The position numbers were made by a program, and so were the translations under genes. A DNA stretch of 64,000 bases from NCBI GenBank assembly GCA_036245805.1, contig BTRK01000005.1:18080984-18144983 (forward strand), read 5' to 3'. The DNA comes from Pristionchus mayeri (lineage: Eukaryota; Nematoda; Chromadorea; Rhabditida; Neodiplogasteridae). This document shows positions 1 through 13,221 of the stretch, piece by piece. Below the pieces are notes generated by a model. It made no database searches. It was not told where the DNA came from and was given only the letters and a program-made list of their open reading frames with translations. Positions within the stretch are counted from its first letter, which is position 1, and the number at the start of each line of letters is the position of its first letter.

Positions 1-154
1 ATGAGTGAATGAGAAAATTTGTTAGTTCTACACGAACTCCTCCATAATTGTTCCTCCTGAAATCATTGATGACGATCCAGCATCGATCGAATCGAAGATG
101 CAATTCGTCGTGGGTCGATAGAGTGCGAATCACTTCGATCTGAACAAAATTTGT

Positions 155-1128
155 TTAGTTGAATTCGATGAATTCATCCTGCTTTCGATATTCTCCTGGT
201 TTCGTCTCCTCAGTAATTCCCAGATCTCTCAACCATTCGATGATCTTCACTTTCTCCATTTTAATCCACACTCTTCGCTCTCGATCGTCATCAGAGATGG
301 TCTGGAAAGCAAATGGTTGAATTTTCCCAAGGGAAGCTCTTCCCACCTGCATCACTCTTTTCCATTCTTTCGTTGATAATACACATCGCCCCAAGCACAA
401 GTACATCACACGGCAAGTTTCGAGAAGATTGAAGAACACAGATGTATTATATTCCCGCTGCAAAGTAAATGTCGGACTAGGAGATAGTATTGATTGTAGC
501 TTATCACTACAATATATAATATATTTGTTTACGTTGTCATCGATAAATCGATGAGGCATAATGGTTAGTTGATCGAGTGGAGGAAGACGATTCAATAGCC
601 CATCCTCAGGGAGAAACGTCGCTCTCATAGTATCTTTTCTCCTCTGACGATTTCTCATCACTTGAATTACACTGAAATTATAAGATACTTTTTAAAGTGC
701 CATATATTTTTCGCCCAGGACCACATTTGTATAAAATCTCAATGAGAAAAATATATCTATAAGATTCCAAGGAAAATGCCCAAGATAGTGAACTTTAACA
801 CGGAAGGGGAGCATACCTCTCAAGCTGGTCCACACTGTGGACTGTGATATGCGCAATGTCAATCTTGAATTCATTGGTGAAGTTCCGAATGAATTCAAGT
901 ATGCGATTACTCTCTTCGTTATCCTGCCCGTAATATATATACTGAAATATGGAAATGCGCATAAATTATTCTTTCAACTCACAAACTGACCATTATCTCA
1001 AAGGACGCGAAAGAAACACCACCTCCGAAAAGACGATCTCGCAAATGGAGTACTCGCTCAGCCGAACAATCAGAGGAAATGTCAATCTCTTTGAAGGTCA
1101 CATCACCCATCATTATCGATATCGTCCT
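155..1128 (-). pseudogene. F-box-family gene, 5' F-box exon missing
   Basis: Three exons read in frame on the minus strand: 1128-991, 941-817 and 671-155, with stop at 155-157. The product lacks an F-box, but exon order, intron phases and residues match the downstream part of the intact F-box gene at 3342-4625; for example WLRDLGITEE here against WLRDYGISTE there. In the intact paralogue two more exons lie upstream and carry the F-box. Here, the acceptor at 1129 is followed within about 80 bases by a transposon end at 1211, and no F-box exon is visible to 3 kb. I infer a beheaded paralogue, either a pseudogene or a gene whose 5' end is displaced beyond the transposon cluster. F-box proteins recruit substrates to SCF ubiquitin ligases; without the F-box this copy could not bind SKP1. 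Confidence 0.6.
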
Positions 1129-1210
1129 CTGAATCTCCCTTTTCCACAATAATTCATATTTGTATATTCATTGTATAATCAGGATCAACTTTTTTTCATA
1201 ACATTCATAC

Positions 1211-1450
1211 AGTCGCGCGCAAAAGTATTTGGGCACTTTTTGAACTTCCTGTAGGTTTTTGACCAGGAATGGCTTCAATCTGAAATTTGGGTAGAATGCA
1301 CCAAATTCATCGGAGATTATGATCATGCTATTGGGGTATGACGCAATCGCCCAGTCATTGCGTAGTGATGACGTAATAAAACGGAACTTTTCCATAACGG
1401 CTGTATTCTTACATGGATTTTTTCCAGCTCGCAAAACTTTCTGAGATTGG
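1211..1450. mobile_element. Solo end of a Tc1/mariner-like element
   Basis: A sharp terminus reading CAGTCGCGCGCAAAAGTATT follows a TA dinucleotide, the form of Tc1-type inverted repeats (CAG start, TA target). The matching second end is not found in the window, so the element is truncated or interrupted by the inverted-repeat element that follows. The right limit given is approximate. Confidence 0.4.
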
Positions 1451-1554
1451 AGTCATGCCCGAGGCCTACCCAGAAAAAAATTTTGAGGTTGCTGCGCGAC
1501 CGCACATTTGATGCAGCCTTGCTGCAAAACCGATGTCGAAAATTAAGATCTCGG

Positions 1555-2417
1555 CTCCGAGTCAAGCTAGAGACTAGGAATGACAATTCAAGGTTGAGAG
1601 GGAGCGCTCCCTCTCGATTCTCCGCAGAATGCAAATCGCATCATTCCTTGGAGGAGGACGAGAGAGAGCGGTCATCGTCCTTCAAGGATTGCAATCCTTG
1701 AGGGAGGATCACGGGTTAAAAGGTGCTTAACGTTGATCAAAACGTTCGAAATTTTAGGATTTGCATAATACCAATAAGTGCAACGTGATTAGAGCAGTTT
1801 AGATTCATTTCTGTTACCTGAGGTTCCCAGACAATTCTGATGAAAACAAGCTTGTTTTACCTATTATTGCTATTTCTGTGTCTCAAATCTGGTATGATGC
1901 ATCCCGTGCCATCGAGTAGAGTTCATCAGAAGTATTAGGGCTATCTCTGAAATACTAGGGCTATCAACAGGTAGTCGAAACAATACGGAAGTTAGTCGCT
2001 TTCCCACTTCATTCCGCTCATTCCTTCTTACTAAAAGAGATGCGATGAGACCTTACAATGTATAAAATGTCTTTTCCTAGTACTGAGTGAGTGCAATTCA
2101 ATATCTTTGATTGGGAACCAGCACGAAAGCACGCTAGAATAAGACACGTGCATTCAAAAGTCCCATCGATGACATCACGAATATAGGAAATAAATGTAAA
2201 GTGACCTAATTTTATAGTTCTCGTTACGATTATGCAAATCCTCAAGTTTAATGTCTTTTTGTCAACTCAAAGCACTGTTTCATCCGTAATCCTCCTTCAA
2301 GGATGACGATCGCCGCTCTCTCCCATCCTCCTGCAAGGAATAATGAGGCGATTTGCATTAGCCGCCCTCCCTTGTCCCTTGAATCATTGAATTGTCATCT
2401 CTACTAGAGACTGGTTC
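1555..2417. mobile_element. Inverted-repeat (foldback) element
   Basis: Two diverged arms of about 150 bases (roughly 1560-1712 and 2283-2415) are reverse complements. Shared blocks include GAGACTAG/GACAATTCA, ATGCAAATCGC and GGAGAGAGCGG, plus repeats of CCTTCAAGGA around the inner edges. The interior has no recognisable coding sequence. Exact ends and target duplication are uncertain. Confidence 0.45.
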
Positions 2418-2466
2418 AAGGCATCAAAATGATCGCCATCATGAGTACAGATGATCCTGAGAACAT

Positions 2467-2972
2467 GAAAACAATATCTCGAAATTTGCCCTCAGGGCAC
2501 GAAAAAATCACTTTTTTACATGACAATTTTTTGGACATCCATAAATATGTGGGAAAGTTAGGTAGAAAACTGGTTTTTGCATAGTAATGTTCAAAATGTA
2601 TTGAATATCTGATTCCCAACTTTTTAGAGTGATTGGATATCTTTCCTGCCCGCGGCGTGCGTTTTTCCGAGGCTTACTAGGGTCGGGAAACACCTTGTTT
2701 TCCACTATGGGCGAGAGAGTGCAGACGACGAGAGTGCGTAAACATGGTGTTTCCCGACCCTAGTATACATCGGAAAAACGCACGCTCTGAGCAGGAAAGA
2801 TATCCAATCGCTCTAAAAAGTTGGGAATCAGATCTTCAATACATTTTGCACATTACTATGCAACAACCAGATTTTTACCTACATTTCCCACATAATTATG
2901 AATGTTCAAAAAATGGTCATCCAAAAAAGTAATTTTTTCGTGCCCTGAGGGTAAATTTCTAGATATTGTTTT
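2467..2972. mobile_element. Near-perfect palindromic MITE
   Basis: Arms of about 245 bases (2467-2715 and 2740-2972) are imperfect reverse complements around a spacer of about 25 bases. Both arms give the same peptide on opposite strands (core RKNAR..QERYPI.LKSWESD), but this follows from the palindrome and is not evidence for a protein. A non-autonomous foldback transposon is the simplest reading. Confidence 0.6.
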
Positions 2973-3341
2973 CTTTTTCCGAATTCCGATTCGCGAATTC
3001 GATAATTGACGATGCGTGAAGGGAAAGCATATGAAAGAAGAGAATCGTGAGATGAGCTCCATTCGAATGGGGGTAGAGAGAGAGTGTAGGCAAAGAGGGT
3101 GTGACGGGAAAGTGTCATTTGATAAGAAGAATGAGTATTCAAACGGCTTGAGAAAACACATGCTTTATCAAGGTATCTTCAGAGATCATTCTTCTATGGT
3201 TTCAACGTGGAATTATTTAATGGATGCTTAATTTCCATTTCCAATAGTCACAGACTCGTAGTTTCCCATCATCCTCTTGACTCGATCCAATTGAATGCAA
3301 CAATTGCGGAAGCGAAGTTGAGTGACTTCTCCCCATTGTGT

Positions 3342-4625
3342 TCATGTGATCTCGAACTGAAGAAGGCATGCCAAAGTGTGGCATCTCGTCCATCTCACCT
3401 CTCCATAATGGTCTCCTTCTTCAACCTCAGTACTTATTCCATAATCCCTCAGCCAATTCGCAATTGTTTGGGGCGCCAAAAGAAGTTTTACTTTACGCCC
3501 GCGAACATCAGCAGAAATAATCTCAATAAAGAAATCGCTCAAATCATAACAATAACTCGCCACCTCCAATATTTTCTTGAAATCTCTCGAATTCAAAATT
3601 GCGTCTGAAATGCACAAATTCCTATGAGAGGAAAGCAAAGCGTAGAATAAATGAGTTGGAATTCCAGAACTTCCTTGATCGTTTTTGTGCTGAAATACAG
3701 TAAAAATTGAACAAAATATATTTTCGAGCTGAGTTTGCTCATTAAAAATACCTTGAATATCAACTTCAGCTCCTCAGCTGGAGGAAGAGCCCCAAATTTG
3801 TCGATACTTGAGTGAACTCCATAGAAATGCATTCGATACTTGCAATCGGGAAACGATTTCAAGATATCCAGAGCCCTGGGAATAATGTGGAGTTTGGATA
3901 CGGGAAATCATATGAAATTGAACGATTATATTCGATTATAAACATAAATGTACATAATAAAGAGGGTGGACTTGATTTTTTTGTTGTTGAAAATCTATGA
4001 ACTCACATTTCGAATTGAATGCTTGACTTCAACTCAAAATTTAGAGTTCGAATCGAAAATTTCTTGAGTAATTCGCAAATACTCATGTAGATGGAAATAC
4101 TGTCGGAGAGCTGAAAGAGAAAAGTTGAAAAAATGAAGCTAACACTAAACTGACGGAGATTTCGAGTTCCCCGAATGAGATTCGACTGAAAAGCCGCTGA
4201 AGAAGTTGGAAACCACCGACAGTGAGGTTTATATCAGTGAAGGTCCCATGGGTGGAGTACACAGTCAGGGAGCTCTTCAATAATGATTGTTTCAACCGAT
4301 TGAATTCCCTTCTTTTCCATGGGCAAATAGTTAGACAATATGCATACGAATACTTACAGTTCCAATTTTTTTCTTCAGTCTCCGGCTTTTATACGGATTT
4401 GCTTTGAGAGAGTTTAGGTGGAATATTCGACCATTGTTAAAGTGGCCTCCATTCGACTCCGCTACGAGTTTCTCGAGTGCACTGCAGTACATTTGCTACG
4501 ATTATCGAAGCTGCGAGAGTAAGTGAATCATACCGACACGTCGCCCGCAATCCCAAACGGTCTTTGAACTCCACGCGTTTCAGTATCTCCCGAATCACGA
4601 GATCGGGAAGGGAGAGAATATTCAT
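3342..4625 (-). CDS. F-box protein, nematode-specific family
   Basis: Six exons splice in phase: 4625-4534, 4481-4358, 4274-4155, 4110-4007, 3875-3752 and 3689-3342, giving 303 residues. The N-terminus (LPDLVIREILKRV.FKDRLGLRATCR, residues about 5-31) is a clear F-box, the SKP1-binding module of SCF ubiquitin ligases. The remaining 270 residues have no motif I can name but are shared with the paralogue at 155-1128. They presumably form the substrate-recognition part; the substrate is unknown. I chose the ATG at 4625 because it sits four codons before the F-box core; an in-frame ATG also exists at 4667. Introns are about 45-85 bases. The reading frame is intact, so this copy is probably functional. 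Confidence 0.8.
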
Positions 4626-5988
4626 GGAGGTGAAGAAGAGAAGAACTGAATTGATATTTATGAACAAAAAGAGGGAAATTTAGAGTTTGGAGTGAAGGAA
4701 AAAGTGAGTCAAAGGAGAACAAGTGACATGATAAGAATGATAAGAGTGTGCAGGATGGAGCACACTCTCATGATCCCATTCTTTCGAAACAAACGTTCTG
4801 ATGCCCGTACAGCCATAAATGGAAAAGTGAATGTCAATGAAGTGGAAGCAACCTAATATAGTAAGGGACGATCAGTTTTTATATCGAACAACTATCAAAT
4901 TTGTTGAATAAAGATAAGAAGTGAAGGTACCGCCCCTATTCTTCCAAAATCGATATAAAAATTAGATAAAGTATTGCAAACTCGTTCTGTATTTTTTTTT
5001 CTCTCGTCACAGAGCACAAACTGTCCCAGGGAAGCAGCCGCCACGCAGCCGCTTGTCGGGTCCATCTCGGGCAATTTCTGCCTTTCGCAATAGCTGTTGA
5101 ATGGCTGAAAACTTGGTAACGAGAGGGGGAGACAACATGTTGGTCAACAGAAGTGGACAATCCCTTTCACACTTTTCCTTTTCGAATTCTAACCAGTTGT
5201 TCCTGGATGCTGTTCATTCGATAGCTAATTACTCGCCAATTTGAGTTCAGCCTGATGTTTTATGCTGCTTTTTGATTTTCTTTTAATGTTTTGCTTCACT
5301 TTCTATGAAGAATCTTTAAAAAGGGAAAGTAGGGATTTATTTCCAAGATCTGAGCAAGGATGGGAACTTAGGCATGGTGGGACCATATCGGGATCGCTAC
5401 CTCGTCGCATGTTCCAAACCCTAGATAGTATATTCCAGGTTGAAAATTGATCGATTAAAGGAGGAGTAAACTCAAAATTCATTTTTTGAAGCTATAATAT
5501 GCACTGCCTAGAGCTCCACAACGATAAGAAGCTCCGAAATTTTCACACTTATATCTCCATTCCGAACAGAGTTATAGCTAGTTGGCTGGAAGCCAGATCA
5601 GGGAAAGCTCAGGGAAGAGGGCGAGATAGCACGTGACTTGAAGAGAGTGCGTCCCTAGGTGAAACATATTCCAACCGGGCGCGCGTTTGCATTTACTCAT
5701 CCTTTAAAATATTCCTGAAATGTGTGGTATCGACGAATATACATGATAAATACATTTTTAAGATTGAAGAATATTTCGTCATAGCAGAGACGCCAGATAT
5801 TTCTTTTACGGACACTTTTGTTATCCACAATATCCTCTGGATGCGCTGCTATGTATTCATCCGTTCACTTTTCGAATGTTCAGCGTCATTTTAGGATTAG
5901 AACTAAATTGTAACACCATCTCTTCATTCGTATCCATAGTAGACCCTTTCCCTTCGTCTCTCTTCCACTTACTCGTTATTTCTTTCAG
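4626..5988. other. Intergenic, no gene recognised
   Basis: Spacer between the minus-strand F-box gene and the plus-strand BTB gene, so it should hold both promoters. The short ORFs here are not supported by motifs or splice structure. A possible small element lies at about 5455-5712, where TTAAAGGAGGAGTAAA at the left is echoed in reverse at the right; a similar end occurs at 13908-13928. Confidence 0.4.
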
Positions 5989-8900
5989 ATGTCAGACAAC
6001 GACGAGAACCCCTTTGAGAATACTGGAAGGGAGGGGGAAAACATTAGAATATCTCGCGATGGCCATCTCACTTTCGATCACTCTGCCTTCCACGATAAGA
6101 CCATTCTACAAGTCAGAGGACACGATTTCATCGTCACTGCTTCGGTGAGTTATCGAAAAATTATCAAAAAAGATTGAGTAATTCTATGTTCTTTCAATAC
6201 ATTTTGGAATGAACTTCATTTATATCAAACCAATGAAAATGAAAATATTTGAGTACCTCGCACTACAATCTCCTTTCTTCCACGACCTATTCTACGGATC
6301 GAATGGGAGAAGGGAGAGATACGAATTGGATGCGGACCCGAAAATATTCGGAGATCTGCTGGATCTGATCTATCCCTGCTACAAATGGGCTAACTGTAAG
6401 GTTTATAGCTGACTATGTGAAAAAAGTGTATGCATTTTCTGCATGCGTACAATTTCTTCGATTGTGAAATAGAAGCAATTGCTTATTAAATCTACACAAA
6501 TAAAGCCTGGTGGCTTGTTCGAATAACTCACCCAATCAGGTTGTGGGCAATGCGCATCTGCTCTCGAAGATCGTCTCAATCTCGCTCTTCAACTCAAGTT
6601 GCGATACGCCGTCAAGAGATTGATCAAGGCCAATGTGAGCAAATTTCGAATTGGCGCTCTCAAGTCAAGCAATTCAGATGAAGGGTAAACCGAATGATCT
6701 CAAGAGAATCCTACAAGAAAACAATGCTTGGGATAATTACTCAGTGAGTTTCCATCCTTTGGGATAATCAAGTGCAGGTCTTTTCATGCTTTTTATTGTC
6801 CAGGTGTTCATTCCTCCCGCCTTCCTATCAACAGAAGATGATGTCCTCGCTGTGAGGGATATGAGGTATCTCCTTTGGTTCTTTGTCTCTACATTGCATC
6901 TTACTCGTATTCTCTTCAGTGACACTCTCGATAAGATGGCTGTGACTGATTCCTTCCCTGACGCCACAACAGTACTCGTGCGTGGGGTCACCTTCAGAGT
7001 TTCTGCCTCGGTTTGTCAAATCTTGCGTCTGTCCCAATTAACTCGTAGTTTCAGACCCTATTTCATCATTCTAATGTGCTGGTCGAAAAGTTGAACAAGA
7101 ATGGTCAGCCTCACGGTGGCGTTGAGATCGATGTATTAGGTTGAACCTAAAGTTTTGCGCGATTTTGACTAAAGTATGTCCTGACATCTACCATCGTTCG
7201 TTGTTGCCCAATCAACTCAGATCTTTTAGTGCTAGATAGGGGCATTTCTACTCTCTTTAGCGCACACTATCATAGATCTATCCGACTAAGGGAACTATAA
7301 CAGCGATGTAGCAAACTTCATCTGGCTAACCAACGACATGACTTTTCAAAGGATTATAATTTCTTTTAGAACGGAGATAGGACCCTGTGTTAACCACAAT
7401 TATAAAGCATGACTGGCATATATTGTACTGGTAATTTGAGACTGATCAGCCTTAAAGGGCCTATTAGAAATAATCGCGTAATCAGAATTTGAGTTTTCAT
7501 GACGATTGTCAAGATAAGTTTTTGGGGTACTATATCTAGACACCACAAGCTCCGCCCACTCGGCTCGGACAGTTCTCCTCTCTAAAGCGAGATTTGAGGA
7601 GCACATGCGTAATTTGCGACCAAAACGGTCGACCAAAAAAGAATTCGATAGCTTTCCCCGAGACAAATCGAGTGGTTGGTCGACGAACTAGGTCTGACTC
7701 CTCTAAGTAGGTCAAAATTGAAAAAATAAGGTTAAAATGCCGTTTATACGAAAAATTATAAGTTCGTCGGGCAATATTCATATTTAATGGTCTCATATCA
7801 GTCCAAAACGCGAAAGCAAACGAAGATTTATACTTTCGTTTAATTGTGCTCCTCATTTGAATTTTTTTGCAGCTCCGGGAGAAATTACGTTAATTCCTAA
7901 GGAAGTTGCGCTATTATACCGTCGAGGAGGCATTGAACAGATACTGTCGGAACGATATATTCGGCTGCCTGTTTTATCGATTTATAAATTTTTATCGCGT
8001 TTTCATCGATTATTTTATGTATTTTCTTGCTTGTTCCTAGTCTACGTGAACTGGTCTATCATTGTTCCCGTTTTGGTGCGGTTTCGATGCGTTCAACACT
8101 TATAATTGGTAGGATTAGCCGGCCTGATCCGTTTTTCGCTCCATCTCTAACGCGTAAGTAAGTATTGCTGTGATTATTGATTACTCTTCTTAGCTAACCT
8201 TTATGTTTTGCTATCAATTACCTCTGTTCATGCACTCTAACGAGTTGTATACATCCGTGATGCTTTGGTTCGTCCAATTCGTTAGATTTTTCGCCGCTTT
8301 TAGTTATTTTCCTAGTCGTATTTCTTATTTGTACGATTAAATTGGTAGGTATTTATATGGAGATAGTGGTTTCCATGTGCGCATTGTTTCTAAATTGTAA
8401 AATCTACTTTTTCAGAGCCAGAGCATCGATTGGAAGAAGACGTGAGAGAGGATGGAGTCGTCTCTTCGATCTTCACGAGAGGTGAGACCAGTTTGGTCAC
8501 CTCCATTTCCCCTAATTTCCTTCGACCACCCCCCCCCCTTTCCCAGTTAGAGTCCTCCCTAAATGATTATTGTTCGACTTGCTCGAAAATCTTCTCTGAT
8601 CCACTTGCCCACCAATTTAAACTTTCTTTGTCAGCCTGCATAGTCATTGCATTTCTTATTGTAGATCGATCTTTTATATCATATTATTTTGAGTATATCA
8701 GATATTTTTATTCCAAAGTATTCAATAGATTTATTTATGACTAATTATTGTAAATTTGTTTCTTATTCTCAGAAATTTTATATTCTGTCGATCTTTGTTC
8801 TTGTGCTCAGCACGAATGTTTCCCTCGTAGGTGCTTGCCATTTCGTCTGGTTGTTTTCCGTCTGTATTTTCTCCTCCCCTACCCTCTTCTATCTTTTTAT

Positions 8901-11182
8901 CTATCTCGGCCTTCTCTGACCACTTACAGTATCCATCTACCGTATCCATACCCTGTTCCCTAGTTTCCATGTCTTTCTGAGAATTAAATGGTCTGCTGGC
9001 ACCATTCACTCGCTTTCTTATTTTATTGTGCTAATTTCTGTTGTTTTGCGCGTGAATTGTGGCCCTAATCGATAAATGTGATGTTTTTTACTTGAATGCT
9101 CCTACAATACACACAAAAGCATCGGGGGATATCTTAAGCGAAGATTAGAACGGTATTTCACTTATTTGTATAGCGAAATCGGCGGAATAATGGAGGGGGG
9201 TGCGACAAAGTGGAGAGGAGAAGAGAGGAGAGATTGACTCCGCCCACTTTTCCTCTCGTCTCGCCTTTCCCCCCTCTCCCGTTGTGCTCGTCGCGCGTGC
9301 TTCTCGAGCTGTATCTCGCTTTAGAGATGAGATATCGATCTAATTCCAAAAGGAGGATGTTATTGAGACCCTATGGGACTGTTTTAACCAACTTTTGTCC
9401 AGATTCCGAAACATCGGCTATCCACGTTGTGGACCCTAACTATATCTATACCAATAGTTCTTGGGATTTCAATTATTTATGAATGTGAACTACCTTTCTA
9501 GTACAAGTCAAAATTTCACTTGGGAGAGAATGCGGATCTCCATTCATGAACAGTGTTTTTCGGATTTTAGGTGTCCAATATAGAACATCGAAATACACAC
9601 TTTTTTCATTTTTTGTGCTAACCACGTGATTTGAAGGGCTGTTTTTTCGTGCTAAAATTAACGAGTAACCCTCACCCTATCACTCACTAATTAGGAATAT
9701 TGTGGAGGTCGCTACTTTTTCTAGGGTGAGCCCTGCCTGAAGGCCCTCCGTATCAGCGTTTTCGACATTTTCATTGAAAAATAATGCAGGTGCAAATATC
9801 ACTTTTTAAGTTGAGAAAACCAAGTGGGTTCTTAAATATCGTTGCAATAAAGAACAAGTAGTGATAACAGCGCCCATAGGTAGCTGTCAGTCTCGTTAAT
9901 CCGCGAAGCAGGTGATTTGTTCGAGAGAACTCTGATTTTTTCAAGTACCCGTGATTCATTGACCTATACGAAGCGTATACTGCATTCCACAGCTCTCTGT
10001 TTTTGGTACTAGCTAGTGCACGCATCGGGCTTCTGAATAATCGTTATGAGCTTCTATCTAAAAAGTTCTCGGCGAAGTACAGCAATTTAAAAGAAAATCA
10101 ATATTTTTCTGAAAAATCCAAAGTTACTCAGACCTTGATTTCTCGCAAAGTAGAGTTATTTGCTCTAGTTAAAATATATTATTCTAAAGGTTGAACATGT
10201 CCCTATATATCGACATCAGGATAACAGATGGTTATTGTAGCAAAAGAAACTACACGAACTCAAAATTGAGAGCCAAAATCGCGCAAAACTTTAGACTCAA
10301 CCTAATAGACCCTGTTTCCTTCGTCTCTTTTCTGCAGTCGGCAATTGGAGACTTCCCTGCAGGTCAGTTTACTATGTTTGATCCAAACGAAGTTTGGCGA
10401 TGTGTCTTCCTTCGACATTGATTTGTCCTTTCAGATATTTCGACCAAATTCTTGGACGATTTGCTCACCCTCGGTGCATCAAAACTCTACAACTTCTACA
10501 TTGAGCAGATCAAATATGACATGATGTATGCGGATCAGAATGAAGCCCATCGTTGGGCAGTGCAATTGCTCCAGCACTACTCCAATCAATCGATGCCGCT
10601 GACTACTATGGTTGGCGAGAAAAAACGGTTCTAAAATATTAAATAATTTCAGAAAAATATCTTTTTCTACCTCACAAAAAACAAGGAGAGCATGGAGAGT
10701 GCCATATCTGCTTGCTCCCTTTCCCCTTCCGAAGAACTGTTTCTAAGAACTTGTTTTGAGGAGGAGCGCTGGCTTCAGTTGTTCGTGAAGTCACCTTTTG
10801 GTAAAATTATTAATAATACAAGAATATCACAAAAATAATGGGTGTTATTGTGAAGGATCCATTTTGTATCGTTCAACACTCATCTCTTCTTTACATATTT
10901 TAAACAGTATCACTTCAAGAAAAATTTTAAGGGGGGAGAATTCTTACTCTGCATTGTTCGTCTCTAATGTCCCTCCGCATGCTAAAGAAGATGCTCGAAG
11001 ATAAGACAGCTGCTCCTATCGAGTCAATGTATCTCGTTTTGCACGGTATGATTTGGATTTTCATTCTCAGTCGACTCTGATTATTAGATAATGCTATCGG
11101 CTATTTTCTACATCAAATTATCGATTTTGAGGTGGCACTCGAAGGAGTTACGAGGATACTCTTGGAGACTCTTGGAGGATGA
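5989..11182 (+). CDS. Double-BTB-domain protein, coding exon split by transposon
   Basis: Twelve exons read in phase: 5989-6144, 6254-6395, 6540-6634, 6678-6743, 6804-6865, 6920-7010, 7055-7135 continued at 10308-10362, 10435-10610, 10653-10800, 10932-11045 and 11088-11182. Once the insertion at 7136-10305 and one TA copy are ignored, the count is 427 codons including stop. Residues about 36-100 form one BTB/POZ fold (DKTILQVRGHDFIV.AS, then LQSPFFHDLFYG). A second BTB starts near 190 (TTVLVRGVTFRVSAS, then LFHHSNVLVEKL). BTB proteins of this type are often CUL3 adaptors; I infer that role only from the fold. The insertion lies in the middle of the second BTB and brings stops in all frames, so this allele should be null unless the element is excised or spliced out. 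Confidence 0.75.
7136..10305. mobile_element. Mariner-type non-autonomous element, 3.17 kb
   Basis: Termini are TTAGGTTGAACCTAAAGTTT at the left and the reverse complement of TTAGGTTGAGTCTAAAGTTT at the right, followed by a shared GCGCGATTTT, giving inverted repeats of about 32 bases with few mismatches. A TA duplication flanks it (7134-7135 and 10306-10307). TTAGGTTG ends with TA targets are typical of mariner elements. I find no transposase; ORFs inside are short and featureless. It contains a C10 tract at 8529-8538. It is inserted in a coding exon of the double-BTB gene, and removing it restores the reading frame. Confidence 0.75.
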
Positions 11183-11708
11183 GGAACGATCAAACGATCC
11201 ACATGTGTCTCAGACTACGAGGGTGCTAGGATATCAAAATAATTCTTTTATGTATCGCTTCCAAGCGAGTGGTGCAAAATTTCTCTCCCCTATTTATAGC
11301 ATGCCCAAAATGTATCACCAGCTGCGATATATTGCCAAAAAAGATTTTTGTTAAATGTATTTTTCACCACTGTTGTTCTTGTCACTCGATTGTGGCCCCG
11401 ACTTAATGCGAAGTGTATTTCAATAAAGTTAATTCATTCTTATATTTCATTCACTGTTAATACTTGAAAATCGCATATTTTTACTTCAAAATTTAAAAAT
11501 AAATCATGAAATTCGACTGATAGTTTGATAAGTACGCTGTCACTCAGTGAAAATATTTTAATTTTTTAAAATTTTTTATCAATACTCTAATTGGGGTTTA
11601 TTGTAATGAAGACAAACATTAATGATTCAACGGCGAAGAATAGAGCTTGAGCTTAGCATAATATAATCATTTTTAAATATGTATACAATATTATCCCCCA
11701 AGCATATA
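11183..11708. other. AT-rich spacer between convergent genes
   Basis: Lies between the 3' end of the plus-strand BTB gene and the 3' end of the minus-strand iPLA2-like gene. Strongly AT-rich after 11440. Nothing coding is recognised. Confidence 0.5.
11422..11427 (+). terminator. Poly(A) signal AATAAA for the BTB gene
   Basis: A canonical AATAAA lies about 240 bases after the BTB stop codon, on the same strand, and is followed by T-rich sequence. Position and strand fit; use is inferred. Confidence 0.5.
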
Positions 11709-13221
11709 TTAATCATCCATATATTCCCTCATATTTTCGGAATATTCTGCCATGCATTTAAGATATTCCATGGAGGTTGGATCTGAACAGTCGCAGAACT
11801 GAAAGATCTCCCTCAGAATATGGACGTAATCTTTCTGTGTTCGCATGTACACCTGAATGTCGTTTCGGATGGATAAATACAAAGATCAAAGATCACCTTG
11901 GTCTGCCACATCATTTCTTTCAGAGTTTCATAATCCGATTCGTCCAGTGCCACAGATTTCTCGAATGTTGGAGTGAAACGGAAGAATGCTCCTTTCTAAA
12001 AGAGAACATTCGAACAGAAAAGTTTCCCATATATAAAAAAACAGGAAGGGACAGAATACAAACCTGTGTCTCTGTTCGTGATTTCGACATCTCCACATCG
12101 TCTCCGTCCGTTCTTGTAATCTGAAATGTGGGCTAAATCGTGCAAACTAGTTGTAAATTGCTCCAGGGCATTTCCATTGAGTGGTAATATCTGTGATATA
12201 TAGATTGCGTTAATTAGTTGTTATAATCACAAGTATAAAACTGTCACCATATCTTTAAGTTGAAATAAAAGTTGGAAGTATTCATTAAATACACGATTTT
12301 CCTTGAATTCTTCAAGCTCTTTCGGGATCTAAAATTCACGTTAAAGCAACCAACGAATACGTGTGATTGAAGGAAAGGAAATCGATTAATTTTGCTCACC
12401 GTTGTCCCACATCCGATGGAAATCACAACGCCTAATTTCATTTTTTGCTCACTCTGAAATTAACAGGCAAATACACTTGCTCAATGCTCTGCTTATGGTT
12501 TGAACAATGCGATTTTCATAGAAAAAGTCACACCTGATCGTTTTGTAATCTCTTCAAATTAGGGTTAGCCTTGCGATTTCTGAAAAGGATATTCATTCAA
12601 TTTCATCTTTCTTGCGAGAACAATTGGAGCCCTAATTGAGATCACATTCTCAATCCTTTCTCACAACTTCCTTCCATTCCTCACTCTTCCATTTTGTCGA
12701 TCGCCTTATTGTAAATCGTCCATTCGTGGAGCAGCACTCGAGTGGGATTATTATTGCAAACTCCTCCGTCAATGTAGGAGGTGTTCGCAGGAGCGGTGAA
12801 GTAAGGAGGAGCAGCACTGCATTTATCTATTTAGAAACAAATATATTTCGTAAAATGTTTCAGAAATTGTTCCTTCAGAGTATTGCAAATCAACACCTTA
12901 AGAAAGTATATTTGATAGAATATTCCATTTACCTTGAGCATCGTGCAGCGAAATGGACTTTAGTCTTAGTGGGATCTGGATCGACCACCGTTCCATCGAA
13001 TATGCCGTTCTCAGGAATGCAAACCGACAAGGGCATTCTTAAGATATGGTAAAATACTGAATAAATATAATCTAACGAGAACGTACTCTTCATAATCATT
13101 TTCCTCATTTGGAGTGCAATCATACTCTTTTATTCCGGTGTCTTCACGTAGAGCTTCTGAAATTCGGTAATTTTCGAAATCAGGATGAGTACGAAAAGTA
13201 TTTTCCATACCTCGCTCCTCA

